Below, piece by piece: positions 34,366-43,584 of a stretch of DNA of 64,000 bases. Within the stretch, counting starts at the first letter, position 1; the number at the start of each line of letters is the position of its first letter. Position numbers and translations under genes: made by a program. Source of the stretch: Paenibacillus swuensis (lineage in GTDB: Bacteria; Bacillota; Bacilli; Paenibacillales; DY6); contig NZ_CP011388.1 of NCBI RefSeq assembly GCF_001644605.1, forward strand, positions 1,078,501 through 1,142,500, in the 5' to 3' direction. The notes beneath the pieces were generated by a model that did no database searches, was not told where the DNA came from, and was given only the letters and a program-made list of their open reading frames with translations.

Positions 34366-36002
34366 TGTACTCGTTGTTAATTGTAGATGATGAAGTCCAT
34401 CTGGTAGACAGTCTGGCCGATACCGTGCATTGGGAGAAAATTAATGTTACGAAAGTGTATAAAGCTTATTCCGCTTATGAAGCCATGGAACGGTTACATC
34501 ATACTCCGATCGACGTCGTTCTCACGGACATCCGCATGCCCGGAATGAACGGACTGGAACTAGCGGAGCAAATCCAATCCAGATGGAACACAACGAAATG
34601 CATTCTGCTCACGGGTCACGCGGATTTCGATTATGCCCAACAGGCTGTGCAGCATCAGGCTGCGGAGTACCTTCTGAAGCCGGTAAGCGATGAAGAAGCT
34701 TTGGATTCCGTTCAAAGAGTCCTAACTCGTCTGAAGCTGCAATGGGAGGAGATTTCCTCTTATCATAATGCCATGCAAACATTGAGGGATCATCTTCCTG
34801 TTCTTCGTGCGGGACTGCTGAATGAATTGCTGCAAGGGAGGAAGATGAACGGGCAGTCATTAGCCGGAAAGCTCCGTATGTATGATTTAAAAATCCAACC
34901 AGGGGAGAACGCCATTCTTATGTTGGTTCGATTGGAAGAGGAGTTTGTGAACTATGACTATTCAAGTGTTTCCTTAGTTCAGTATGCGGTAGGAAATATA
35001 GCGGAAGAACAATTCGGCTCTGAGTATCGATTATGGATGTGCAAAGATCCGCATGATTATTTAGTCTGTCTGGTAACCTCTGCTAACTCGGAATCCATTT
35101 CAATAGATCAGCTGCAATCAGCCGTGCAAAGCCACGCCGTTGCAGTGCAGAACCATATTAAAACTTATCTGAAAGGCTTCGCTACCTTACATGTAAGCCG
35201 TGTGCTTTCATTTCCGGAAGAGCTGAGCCATACTTACGATTTATCGGTTTCCGCGATCCGGCGGAAAGCAGGCAGCGCTTCCGACTTATTTATCGCAGGC
35301 TCCGCCCGGGAAGAAAGAGCGCCGTTTACGCTAAAGATCCTGTATGAGCCTCCGACACTGCACCATCTGCTGGAAATGGGACGATGGAATGACCTGCAAA
35401 CGAAATTAAACAAGATTTATGAAGAGCTTGAGCAATGCTGTTCGCATTCACAGGATCATTTGCTGGAAGCACTGTTCTGCATTTCTAATAGTTTTGCTTA
35501 TATTGTACATAAGAATGGGCAGAAGTTGTCTGAATATATCGGCCAAGATTTTGAAACGCTGCTGGACCACAGTTCCTTTCGCTCCGTCTCCCAGATGAGG
35601 GATTGGTCTGCCCGGGTATTGGAAAGGCTGAAGCTGGAAACAGAGGACGAAACCAAGTGGAACCGGATGTCCGTTGTTAAACAAGTGCAGCGGTTTGTTG
35701 AAGAACAATTGTCCCATGATGTGTCTTTACAGACGATTGCGGAACATGTATTTCTTCACCCTGTTTATTTATCTAAAGTGTATAAACTGGAGACCGGCGA
35801 AAGTGTAAGTGATTATATTTACAGAGTAAGAATGGAGAAGGCTGCTTATCTGCTGATTCACAGTGATAAGAAAATATATGAAATCACCGCTGAGATGGGT
35901 TATCAGAACCCGCAGTATTTCATCAAGCTGTTTCGGAAGCAGTACGGATCGACCCCTCAGGAGTACCGCGAAATGCAATTACCGCGTCTTCCGTCACAAT
36001 AA
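34365..36002 (+). CDS. YesN-type AraC-family response regulator
   Basis: 545 residues from ATG 34365; the longer open frame upstream lies inside the kinase gene. Receiver domain with DD pair in LLIVDDEVH, Asp55 in VVLTDIRMPGMNG and Lys in YLLKPVSDEEA; a middle YesN-type domain; C-terminal AraC HTH (VSLQTIAEHVFLHPVYLSKVY; KIYEITAEMGYQNPQYFIKLF, then STPQEYREM). Translationally coupled to the kinase. The likely targets are the binding-protein gene 105 bp downstream and the convergent permease genes. Confidence 0.92.
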   Translation: MYSLLIVDDEVHLVDSLADTVHWEKINVTKVYKAYSAYEAMERLHHTPIDVVLTDIRMPGMNGLELAEQIQSRWNTTKCILLTGHADFDYAQQAVQHQAAEYLLKPVSDEEALDSVQRVLTRLKLQWEEISSYHNAMQTLRDHLPVLRAGLLNELLQGRKMNGQSLAGKLRMYDLKIQPGENAILMLVRLEEEFVNYDYSSVSLVQYAVGNIAEEQFGSEYRLWMCKDPHDYLVCLVTSANSESISIDQLQSAVQSHAVAVQNHIKTYLKGFATLHVSRVLSFPEELSHTYDLSVSAIRRKAGSASDLFIAGSAREERAPFTLKILYEPPTLHHLLEMGRWNDLQTKLNKIYEELEQCCSHSQDHLLEALFCISNSFAYIVHKNGQKLSEYIGQDFETLLDHSSFRSVSQMRDWSARVLERLKLETEDETKWNRMSVVKQVQRFVEEQLSHDVSLQTIAEHVFLHPVYLSKVYKLETGESVSDYIYRVRMEKAAYLLIHSDKKIYEITAEMGYQNPQYFIKLFRKQYGSTPQEYREMQLPRLPSQ

Positions 36003-36106
36003 GCTATAAGAATGCCATTCATCTTCAGGAGATGACATTCCCGCATTGGATTGTTATCGCTTACAATTTTAGTGAAGTCATCCATCACCTAATAGGGGGA
36101 AAGCCA

Positions 36107-37819
36107 ATGCGGTATCATAACAGATTCGTACTTACGATGATTGCGGTCATTCTGTTGCTGGTTTCAGTCATCGGATGCTCGCAATCCAGCGAGGAAGTGA
36201 AAGACGGCAAAGCAGGCACCAATGAAACGGCGGGAAACAATAACTCAACCGGGAAAGAAACAGACGGGCTTCCCATGAGTAACGGCAAGTACGACCCTCC
36301 CGTTACCATCACAACTGTTCGTGGAGTAGGCGGGGATTTGACGTTTAAAAACGGGGAGAAAATAGAGAACAACGTGCATCTGAAGTGGGCTAAGGAGAAG
36401 CTTGGCATCGATATTAAATACTTATGGACCGTAACAGACACGAATGATGCCTTTAAGACGAAGCTCCGGCTGTCCCTATCCGCTAATCAGAAAATGCCGG
36501 ATATTGTAGCGCTGCGCTCGGACGTAGATAAAGATATGATTGATTCCGGTAAATTCATGGAGGTGGGCGAGCTCTTTGACCGATATGCTTCCCAAACCTG
36601 GAAAGACGCTATGAACGAGGATCCGAGCGTATGGTATCCATATATGCGTGACGGCAAGCGGTACGGGATCCCGATTCTGGATTATGCTTACAACGCAGAT
36701 CCGGTGCTTTGGATTCGGGAAGACTGGTTGAAGAAATTAAACCTGACTGCGCCGAAGACGATTGAGGATATGGAGCGCATTATGGAAGCTTTCACAAACC
36801 AGGATCCGGACGGTAACGGAGTAAAGGATACGGTTGGACTTACAATCGGATTTAAAAATTGGGTCAACACGTGGATGAGCGACGCGGGGTGGGTATTTGG
36901 CGCCTATGGTGCGATGCCGAACCAGTGGAATGAAAAGCCGGATGGAACGCTGGAATACGGTTCGGTCAGCACCGAGGCTAAAGCCGGTTTAGCCAAGCTG
37001 CGTGAATGGATGGAAAAAGGTCTTATTCCGAAAGAAGCGGGTCTATTCGATGAAACCAAAGCGACTGAGCTGTTCACGGCAGGGAAGGCAGGTATGGTTG
37101 CCGGTCCGCACTGGATGCCTTGGTGGCCCTTGGAAGATGTGAAGAAGAACGTGAAAGGCGCGGAATACAAAGCTTATCCGATTCCTTCGGGACCGGATGG
37201 AAAAGCAGGAAGGCACGATACGGCCAGCCGAAACGGTGTAGTCTTGATCAATAAGGATATGAAAAATCCTGAAGTGTTCTTTACCTACCAGAACTACCTG
37301 TTTGAGCATTACGCCAATCCTGCAGCCGGCTCCGAATTTGAGAATGGGATGGCCAAAGGATACGATTGGGACGAAGTCAACGGAAAAGTGGTTGTAGGCG
37401 GCGAGGTTCCGGGAGGTGCGGTTCCCGTTAATAAATACACGCTTACCTTTGACGGCGCCCGAATTCCTTCCCTGTCCATGAAGACATTGGCGAAGCTGGC
37501 CAACGGAGAAGAAGCGGTAACCCCTTATGAAAAAACAACCAAGGCAGCTTCACCTGCCACCGTATTGGAGGCTGCCAGAATTGTCCTGGATCAGAAGGCC
37601 ATTGTCATGCCTCAGAAGTTTGTAGGGGCACCTACGGAAACGATGATGGCCAAAAACGAGCTCCTTCAAAAAATGGAGAAGGAAACGTTCAGTAAAATCA
37701 TCTACGGCAAAGTTCCATTAGAGGAATTCGATAAGTTCGTCAAAGAATGGAACTCCGCAGGCGGAGAGAAAGTGACGAAAGAAGTAAATGATTGGTATGC
37801 AACTGTAACCAGTAAATAA
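36107..37819 (+). CDS. Carbohydrate ABC transporter substrate-binding lipoprotein (LplA-like)
   Basis: 570 residues from ATG 36107 (AGGGGGAAA upstream). Lipoprotein signal ending VIGC (about residue 23), then a Gly/Asn/Thr-rich linker. The mature domain has the features of large family-1 binding proteins of the LplA/YtcQ type, including LWIREDWLKKLNL, TIEDMERIMEAFTNQDPDGNG and TAGKAGMVAGPHWMPWWP. These bind oligosaccharides such as those released from pectin or xylan; the ligand cannot be named. It is on the opposite strand to the two permease genes that most likely serve it. Confidence 0.9.
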   Translation: MRYHNRFVLTMIAVILLLVSVIGCSQSSEEVKDGKAGTNETAGNNNSTGKETDGLPMSNGKYDPPVTITTVRGVGGDLTFKNGEKIENNVHLKWAKEKLGIDIKYLWTVTDTNDAFKTKLRLSLSANQKMPDIVALRSDVDKDMIDSGKFMEVGELFDRYASQTWKDAMNEDPSVWYPYMRDGKRYGIPILDYAYNADPVLWIREDWLKKLNLTAPKTIEDMERIMEAFTNQDPDGNGVKDTVGLTIGFKNWVNTWMSDAGWVFGAYGAMPNQWNEKPDGTLEYGSVSTEAKAGLAKLREWMEKGLIPKEAGLFDETKATELFTAGKAGMVAGPHWMPWWPLEDVKKNVKGAEYKAYPIPSGPDGKAGRHDTASRNGVVLINKDMKNPEVFFTYQNYLFEHYANPAAGSEFENGMAKGYDWDEVNGKVVVGGEVPGGAVPVNKYTLTFDGARIPSLSMKTLAKLANGEEAVTPYEKTTKAASPATVLEAARIVLDQKAIVMPQKFVGAPTETMMAKNELLQKMEKETFSKIIYGKVPLEEFDKFVKEWNSAGGEKVTKEVNDWYATVTSK

Positions 37820-37837
37820 AATGGGAAAGCAGAAAAG

Positions 37838-37863
37838 AAGCCCGGGCCATAACGCCCGGGCTT
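37838..37863. terminator. Bidirectional terminator between binding-protein and permease genes
   Basis: AAGCCCGGGC pairs with GCCCGGGCTT around a short ATAAC loop; the minus-strand side is followed by TTCTTTT. Confidence 0.75.
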
Positions 37864-37881
37864 AAGTTTGCTCAGCATCCG

Positions 37882-38760
37882 TTATTCTTTAACGGCACCC
37901 AATACCATTCCTTTAACGAAGTATTTCTGAAGAAACGGATACACGAGAAGCACGGGCAGGGCGCCGATAAATATTTGAGCCGCTCTTACGGTCCGTTGAG
38001 CGATATTCTCCAAATCGGAAGGATCCACGTTTACTTTGCTGAAATCCTGCTGCACAATGATCGTCTGCAGGAATGTGGCCAACGGATAGTTTTGATAGTC
38101 GGTCATATAGAGCATTCCTGAAAACCAGTCGTTCCAGTGGCCCACCATCGTAAACAAAGACAAGGTTGCGATGGCCGGCATAGAAATGGGCAGATAGATC
38201 ATAAACAAGGTGCGAAATTGGGTAGCTCCGTCGATTAAAGCGGCTTCCTCCAGCTCTTTCGGTACATTACGAAAGAAATTCAGCATAAGGATCATATTCC
38301 ACACGTTCACAAGGCCGGGAAGAATCAATGCCCACAACGAATTCATCAACCCAAGTTTCTGAATGAGAATGTAGGATGGGACCATACCGCCCGCAAACAG
38401 CATCGTAAAGACGAAAAACCAAGAGTATATGCTCCGGCCGCGGAACGAGGATTCGTCCTTGGAGAGCGGGTATGCTGCCAGAAAGATAACAATCATTCCA
38501 AGCGCCGTACCGAGCACCGTACGTTTGACGGATATCCATAAAGCCGTAATGAAATTGTCGTTGCCCAATGTTTTGACATAAGCTTCAAACGTGAAATTTA
38601 CGGGCCATAAACTAACCAGATTCGCGCTTGCCGCAGCTTTTCCGCTTAGAGAAACGGCAAGGACGTGGATTAGAGGCAGGATACACAACAGCGCCAAAAT
38701 TCCGAGAAAGATATAATTGAACACACTGAAAATACGGTAGGGCAATGTTTTATGATACAT
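37882..38760 (-). CDS. Carbohydrate ABC transporter permease (LplC/MalG-like)
   Basis: 292 residues, six membrane helices. The EAA loop reads EEAALIDGATQFRTLFMIYLP (about 185-205), where the ATPase docks, and the protein ends FVKGMVLGAVKE as in LplC/YtcP proteins. GGAGGAGG is upstream of ATG 38760. Second gene of a two-gene minus-strand operon. No ATPase gene is present, so a shared MsmX-type ATPase is expected. Confidence 0.92.
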   Translation of the reverse strand: MYHKTLPYRIFSVFNYIFLGILALLCILPLIHVLAVSLSGKAAASANLVSLWPVNFTFEAYVKTLGNDNFITALWISVKRTVLGTALGMIVIFLAAYPLSKDESSFRGRSIYSWFFVFTMLFAGGMVPSYILIQKLGLMNSLWALILPGLVNVWNMILMLNFFRNVPKELEEAALIDGATQFRTLFMIYLPISMPAIATLSLFTMVGHWNDWFSGMLYMTDYQNYPLATFLQTIIVQQDFSKVNVDPSDLENIAQRTVRAAQIFIGALPVLLVYPFLQKYFVKGMVLGAVKE

Positions 38761-38778
38761 CGAATATTCCTCCTCCGG

Positions 38779-39687
38779 TTAGAAAATACGGTAATTCGCC
38801 ATTTTATAAGCTAATCTGTAAGAAAGGATAATGAGGCCCATGCCGATTACCGATTTGAACAAACCGACAGCAGCGCCAAAACTCATTTCTCCGTTTAAAA
38901 TAGCCATGCGGTACACATACGTATCAATAATATCGCCCTTATCATAAACAAGTGAATTATAGAGATTGAAAATCTGATCGAATCCTGCGTTCAGAATATT
39001 GCCCAGCGACAACGTCCCAACCACCACGATTATCGGGAGCAGGGAAGGCAGAGTGATATGGAGCGTTTGTTTTAATCGCGCCGCGCCGTCCACTTCAGCC
39101 GCTTCATAGAGAGAAGGATTAATGCCCGCCAGGGAGGCCAGAAAAATGATGGTGGAGAAGCCAAATTCCTTCCAGACATCGCTCACAACGACCGTAATTC
39201 TGAACCAGTTGCCGTCCCCTAGGAAAAATATAGGCTCCACCCCGAACAAGAAGCCAAGCGCTTTGTTGACGATTCCGCCATCCGGAGAAAGCATGTCGAG
39301 CAGGATGCCTCCCAGAATGACCCAGGATAAAAAATGCGGCAAATAGACCAGGGTCTGCAGTACTTTCTTATAAGCTAGCTTACGCACTTCATTTAGCAGG
39401 ATGGCGAACACTAAGGGAATAACTAAACCTGAGGCAATTTTGAGAGCGGCAATGATGACGGTGTTCAGGATGACCTGCTTGCTGTCCGGTCTTTCAAACA
39501 TGTATTGAAAGTGATCCAGACCGACCCACGGCGAATTCGAGAAACCGGTCCACGGCTTGTACTCCTGAAAAGCCATAATGATACCGCCCATCGGCAAATA
39601 GGCGAAGATCAGCGTCATGATGACAGCGGGCAGCAGCATTACGTGGAACGGCCAGGTTTTTTTGAGATTCCATGTGCGTTTGTACAT
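38779..39687 (-). CDS. Carbohydrate ABC transporter permease (LplB/MalF-like)
   Basis: 302 residues with six membrane helices. The N-terminal KKTWPFHVMLLPAVIMTLIF and AFQEYKPWTGFSNSPWVGLDH are typical of LplB. The EAA loop is YEAAEVDGAARLKQTLHITLP. AAAGGAGG precedes ATG 39687. It is followed by the second permease after 18 bp. Both permeases probably work with the lipoprotein encoded at 36107-37819 on the other strand. Confidence 0.92.
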   Translation of the reverse strand: MYKRTWNLKKTWPFHVMLLPAVIMTLIFAYLPMGGIIMAFQEYKPWTGFSNSPWVGLDHFQYMFERPDSKQVILNTVIIAALKIASGLVIPLVFAILLNEVRKLAYKKVLQTLVYLPHFLSWVILGGILLDMLSPDGGIVNKALGFLFGVEPIFFLGDGNWFRITVVVSDVWKEFGFSTIIFLASLAGINPSLYEAAEVDGAARLKQTLHITLPSLLPIIVVVGTLSLGNILNAGFDQIFNLYNSLVYDKGDIIDTYVYRMAILNGEMSFGAAVGLFKSVIGMGLIILSYRLAYKMANYRIF

Positions 39688-39857
39688 CGATTACGACCTC
39701 CTTTATATCTATTTTGATTCATTATAAAATGCAGCTCCGTCCTAGGGGTATGGCGGGTTGAAAAGGGCGATGGCATTTTTATAGCTTCCTGACTTTTAAC
39801 AGCTGCGTCTGCTACTCTTGTGAGGAATTCCTTGGAACTAATACCGGCATAACAAAA

Positions 39858-39930
39858 AGAGCCACGCATTGCATGGCTCTTTTTTGCTTCTAGACCGAAA
39901 CTTTCATGATGAATAGGCGTCTAAAAAATA
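39858..39930 (+). repeat. 71-bp intergenic element, copy 2
   Basis: Near-identical to 31118-31188: terminator stem AGAGCCACG / CATGGCTCT with T6, then CTAGACCGAAACTTTCATGA and GTCTAAAAAATA. Here TTTTAGAC has become TTCTAGAC, so the second hairpin is one pair weaker. No gene is seen between 39688 and 39959. Confidence 0.75.
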
Positions 39931-39959
39931 ACTACAAGATTAGGCGGTGTTTTGCTACT

Positions 39960-40727
39960 ATGGCAAGAAAACTCAAGGTAAAGTGGATCGTAATGATAAT
40001 CATCTCTGTTTTGTCACTAATGCTGTTAAGTATTAATGTTATGAACGGAGCCAGTTACTTAAAACAGATTCAAGCACATATCATTAACGTCAAATATGTT
40101 ATAAATGGAGAAGAGAGAACCATGGGGGATGAATATACTTCTCTTACCTACAATAACCGTTTATACGTTCCCATTCGTTTTGTTGCTGATACCCTGGGGG
40201 CTAGGACCTTATATGATAACACTACTAAAGAGGTTAAGATTGCTAACATCCATACTCAACAAATATTCAATACAACGAATCGAAAGCATGCGAGTTCTAA
40301 CCATTTTGAAATAGGCTTATTTAGTGGCAAAAACCAATATACACGCGATGAGATCCCATCCATATGGTCAGAAGTTGAATATGTGGGTAGCGGCGAGATC
40401 AAGATTGAACACGGGTATCCGCTGCTGTCTTATTACATTAAGGATAAAGATGGAGCTATACAACATGAATTTACAGCACCTATGAAGATGACATCTACCT
40501 TTAAACAGAGAGATAAGCAACTACGGTTTTTTCCTGAATCTTTAATCAAGAACTATCTGATAAATAGAGATTTGCTGTTAAATCGTTCTTCAACTCAACA
40601 AGAGGTAAGCGATTTTAGACTTGATCCAGGTCATTATGTCGTCGGAGCAGAAGCTGATTTTATCATAAGCGGTTCAAAAGAAACCACAACACTTCAAACT
40701 GAAATAAACATAACAGTTGTTGAGTAG
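39960..40727 (+). CDS. Membrane-anchored or secreted protein with copper amine oxidase-N-like domain
   Basis: 255 residues from ATG 39960 (AGGCGG 12 nt upstream). ATG 39906 would add 18 residues but lies inside the repeat element. A hydrophobic segment (about 8-28, VKWIVMIIISVLSLMLLSI) is a signal or anchor. Residues about 40-92 match the copper amine oxidase N-terminal domain common in Paenibacillus surface proteins: YVINGEERT and YNNRLYVPIRFVADTLGA. The remainder (about 110-255) is beta-rich and unrecognised. AT-rich relative to neighbours. Function unknown. Confidence 0.7.
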   Translation: MARKLKVKWIVMIIISVLSLMLLSINVMNGASYLKQIQAHIINVKYVINGEERTMGDEYTSLTYNNRLYVPIRFVADTLGARTLYDNTTKEVKIANIHTQQIFNTTNRKHASSNHFEIGLFSGKNQYTRDEIPSIWSEVEYVGSGEIKIEHGYPLLSYYIKDKDGAIQHEFTAPMKMTSTFKQRDKQLRFFPESLIKNYLINRDLLLNRSSTQQEVSDFRLDPGHYVVGAEADFIISGSKETTTLQTEINITVVE

Positions 40728-40744
40728 GTTTCGTTTACAAATAA

Positions 40745-40768
40745 AAGAGACAGTATAATACTGTCCCT
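40745..40768 (-). terminator. Hairpin after the coiled-coil pseudogene
   Basis: GACAGTAT (40749-40756) / ATACTGTC (40758-40765), followed on the minus strand by TCTTTTATTT. Confidence 0.55.
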
Positions 40769-40771
40769 CGC

Positions 40772-41051
40772 TTAGTTCGATGTATCTAGTTCAAGTTTAT
40801 CTACACGTTCATTTAGTTGATCATAATCAACTTCCAATAAACGCAGTCTACGGTCAACCTTGTTGAAGTTGTTATTAGTTTCTCTGCGGAAATCGTAAAA
40901 TTCATTTTTTAAGATCGTCAACGGACGTCTTTAACTCGTTTATATCCTTTTTTATGTGAAGTACTGCGTCTTGAGTCGTCGTAGCCTTTGCGTCAAGAGT
41001 TTCAAGCGCCTTTAATACAGCACTCATGAATTCACGTTCGTTCATTTCCAT
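40772..41051 (-). pseudogene. Coiled-coil protein gene split by a one-base frameshift
   Basis: ATG 41051 with AGGAGGTTGATCG upstream opens a 49-codon frame (MEMNEREFMSAVLKALETLD...) that stops at 40902 inside a run of six A. Dropping one A restores the frame, which continues NEFYDFRRETNNNFNKVDRR and then RLLEVDYDQLNERVDKLEL to a stop at 40772. The joined 92-residue product is a heptad-patterned coiled coil throughout, so the two parts belong together. It may be a decayed gene, a sequencing slip or a slippage-controlled gene. No family recognised. 41052-41218 holds nothing recognisable. Confidence 0.65.
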
Positions 41052-41218
41052 TCGATCAACCTCCTGATTATATTATAATATCATGCTAAGCGCCCAGACG
41101 GTGGCTCAATCCTTCTAAATAATGAATAAAAATTGCTCCCCTCGCGGCAACAGTTTTATAATCTCAACTGTCTACCGTATGGGGAGTCTATCAGTCATCA
41201 GCCCGGAGCGCGCTCTTA

Positions 41219-43450
41219 TTACGGAGTTACCTTCACACTCGTAGCAGAGCTTATCGACTTATTTAACCACAGCAACAATTGTCCGTTACTCACGACAGCT
41301 TCGTAATCCACGCCTGCCGTCAGGGCTACGTTGTTGAGTGACACTGCAGCGCTGCCCGCGTTCCAGTTGGTAATCTTGAAAGCGGGGTTCTTCTGCGTCT
41401 GACCGGCAACCGGCGTGATCGTGAAATTCGTTTCCGTTGCGCCGGTGCGGTTGAACTCGATGGTTTTGTCCGGATAGTAAGTGCCGGTATATGCGCTGTT
41501 CCCATTGTTCATCGTGATGGTGCCTGGCTTCAGCCAAGCGCTGGTATGATTGCGCATCGCCGCATAATCATTGGAAGCGGAGAGACCGATTAAGGACGTA
41601 TACTCCCGATATTTCCTGCCATTGCCGTCCGTCTTGTAGTTGGAGGACCAGTTCGTCCCTGAATTGTACTGCCCCAAGCCGAACATGGATGTATGAGCCG
41701 GAACGCCGGGGAACACAGCGAATGTGCTGTTATAGTCCGGGCTTCCGTCCGCTCGCTTCGCCCACCATATTTCCTTGTTGATCGGGAAGTGGCCGAACTT
41801 CCATTTCATATCATGCCATGACATCTCCACATCCAGGTTGAGTCCGGCGGATACGCCTTTATCCACATAGTCCGACGTATGCTCGTTATTCCAAACCGCA
41901 TACGCATCCAGATTGTTCAGATGTCCCACGGTGATCCATTGCTTCCAGTTATGCAGCGTTGGCAAGTACTGCGAGTCGAACGTCTTCGTGCCGCTCGCCT
42001 GATACGTATTGTTGAAGCCGCTCATTGTCGACTTCGTGAAGTTCAATAAATTACCTTCCAAGTTAGTGAAGGAGGAGACAGTATCTGCAATATACGTTTC
42101 CGGGTACTGCGCGCCTTTACCGTTCGTAATCACCATCGGTTCCGACAGCTCGAAGCCCTTGTTGCTCCAGTTTCCGTCCAGCTTCGGCTTGAAGTAAATA
42201 TGCCGCGTTCCGGTTCCGTCCGGATAGATGGTCCAGTACTCATCGACTTCCGGATACTGTCCGTTGTTGTTCCCCACAGAGCTTAAGTCCGAAGGATTCG
42301 CGGAAGATCCCAGAACTTCATAGTTGGGATTAATCAGGGTGTATTTCCAGTGAATTTTTTTGCGAACCGCCGTGTCCTCCAGAATATTCACCGTGGTCCA
42401 GCGCCGCGTCCGATCCGACATCGGCTCGAAGCACCCCAGCAAGCCGTTCGTTGCCCAAGATTCCACGAATTCATAGCTGAACGCCGTCTTGTCATCCAAC
42501 TGCCACATCGGCACATAATTCGCCTGATCCCAGAATACTAGCTTCCGATCCTGATTGCGGTAAGCGAACTTGTCCCCGAACGTTACTACAACGGCTTCGC
42601 CCGCATAACCGCCCCAATTGTATTCGCGTTTCGTTGCTTTGAAGCCTGTGCCCACATCGCTCTGATCGTCGTGCGGCTTGTTCACCGCACGCAGGTTATC
42701 GTACTTAACGGTAACGCCGTTGCCATCCCGGACCAGAGGCATTACATAGAATTCGGAGCCTGCGGCGTTCCAATCCTTCGACGGAGCCAGTTCCACCCAG
42801 TCTTCTACATACTGACCGCTGATGGTGGCGCCGATTCGCAGGTAATAATGGAAGAAGCCCGTATTGTTATTACGTATAATGCGCAGCTTCTTGGCATGAT
42901 TCTTCGTGGGCAGCGAATATTTGCCGTCCAGCGCCACGTCATAGCGGTCACTGTTGTTTAACGTGTAGCCGGGATCGGTCGGATTCGCCGTAAGCCCGGT
43001 GTTGTCGCGGACGTTATTGACCCCGTTCTGGCGATCCAGCACTTCGGCATGAATCGAGCCGTTCCAGTTATAGATGTTGATTGCGGTCCAATTGTTGTAA
43101 TCCGGGGCATTGTTCGTCTTCTTCACGAGCGCAAGTCCGATAGGAACTTCCAGGTTCGCATCCACCTCCGCATAAAAGTGGCCGGATACCGCTTTGGTGT
43201 TATAGACACCGAACGTGGAGTTGCTGTTCGTATTCGTAATATTGAGGCCGCCGTTCGACACATTAAACGAACCGCCGGAATTCCCGTACAAGTAAAAGCT
43301 CTGGTAAGATCCCGTGGTGTTGAAAGCATCATTCAGTTGAACCGTCCCGTTCTCCGCGGAAGCTGGCGATCCCTGCCAAACCAAGACAGCGCTTACACAA
43401 AACAGAGCCACAAATGCGTTTCTAAGGCTCCATGCATACTTCTTCTTCAT
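41219..43450 (-). CDS. Large secreted protein of a glycan-uptake operon, function unknown
   Basis: 743 residues. Signal peptide 1-32 (NAFVALFCVSAVLVW, ASAEN). Residues about 35-260 look like a concanavalin-type beta-sandwich, possibly carbohydrate-binding (YAEVDANLEVPIGLALVKK, VKYDNLRAVN). The central part, about 265-640, is Trp/Tyr-rich (EYNWGGYAGEAVVVTFGD, LVFWDQANYVPMW, CFEPMSDRTRRWTTVNILED) and may be a hydrolase or lyase fold, but I recognise no catalytic signature. The C-terminal 80 residues form an Ig-like domain. GGAGGA precedes ATG 43450. It follows the ABC genes after a partial terminator, so it likely acts on or binds the same glycan outside the cell. Confidence 0.7.
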   Translation of the reverse strand: MKKKYAWSLRNAFVALFCVSAVLVWQGSPASAENGTVQLNDAFNTTGSYQSFYLYGNSGGSFNVSNGGLNITNTNSNSTFGVYNTKAVSGHFYAEVDANLEVPIGLALVKKTNNAPDYNNWTAINIYNWNGSIHAEVLDRQNGVNNVRDNTGLTANPTDPGYTLNNSDRYDVALDGKYSLPTKNHAKKLRIIRNNNTGFFHYYLRIGATISGQYVEDWVELAPSKDWNAAGSEFYVMPLVRDGNGVTVKYDNLRAVNKPHDDQSDVGTGFKATKREYNWGGYAGEAVVVTFGDKFAYRNQDRKLVFWDQANYVPMWQLDDKTAFSYEFVESWATNGLLGCFEPMSDRTRRWTTVNILEDTAVRKKIHWKYTLINPNYEVLGSSANPSDLSSVGNNNGQYPEVDEYWTIYPDGTGTRHIYFKPKLDGNWSNKGFELSEPMVITNGKGAQYPETYIADTVSSFTNLEGNLLNFTKSTMSGFNNTYQASGTKTFDSQYLPTLHNWKQWITVGHLNNLDAYAVWNNEHTSDYVDKGVSAGLNLDVEMSWHDMKWKFGHFPINKEIWWAKRADGSPDYNSTFAVFPGVPAHTSMFGLGQYNSGTNWSSNYKTDGNGRKYREYTSLIGLSASNDYAAMRNHTSAWLKPGTITMNNGNSAYTGTYYPDKTIEFNRTGATETNFTITPVAGQTQKNPAFKITNWNAGSAAVSLNNVALTAGVDYEAVVSNGQLLLWLNKSISSATSVKVTP

Positions 43451-43525
43451 TAATTCATCCTCCTAATCATTAACTACATTTATAATCGCCTTGCAAACAA
43501 CCAAGCACCCCCTTGAATTAGTATA

Positions 43526-43567
43526 AAAAAAGAGACACAGAAACGTATATGCAGCTCTTGTGTCTCC
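43526..43567 (-). terminator. Partial terminator between permease and secreted protein genes
   Basis: GAGACACA (43532-43539) pairs with TGTGTCTC (43559-43566); on the minus strand it is followed by TTTTTTTATAC. The downstream gene probably depends on read-through or its own promoter. Confidence 0.7.
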
Positions 43568-43584
43568 CCATTGCGTAAGTTTGC

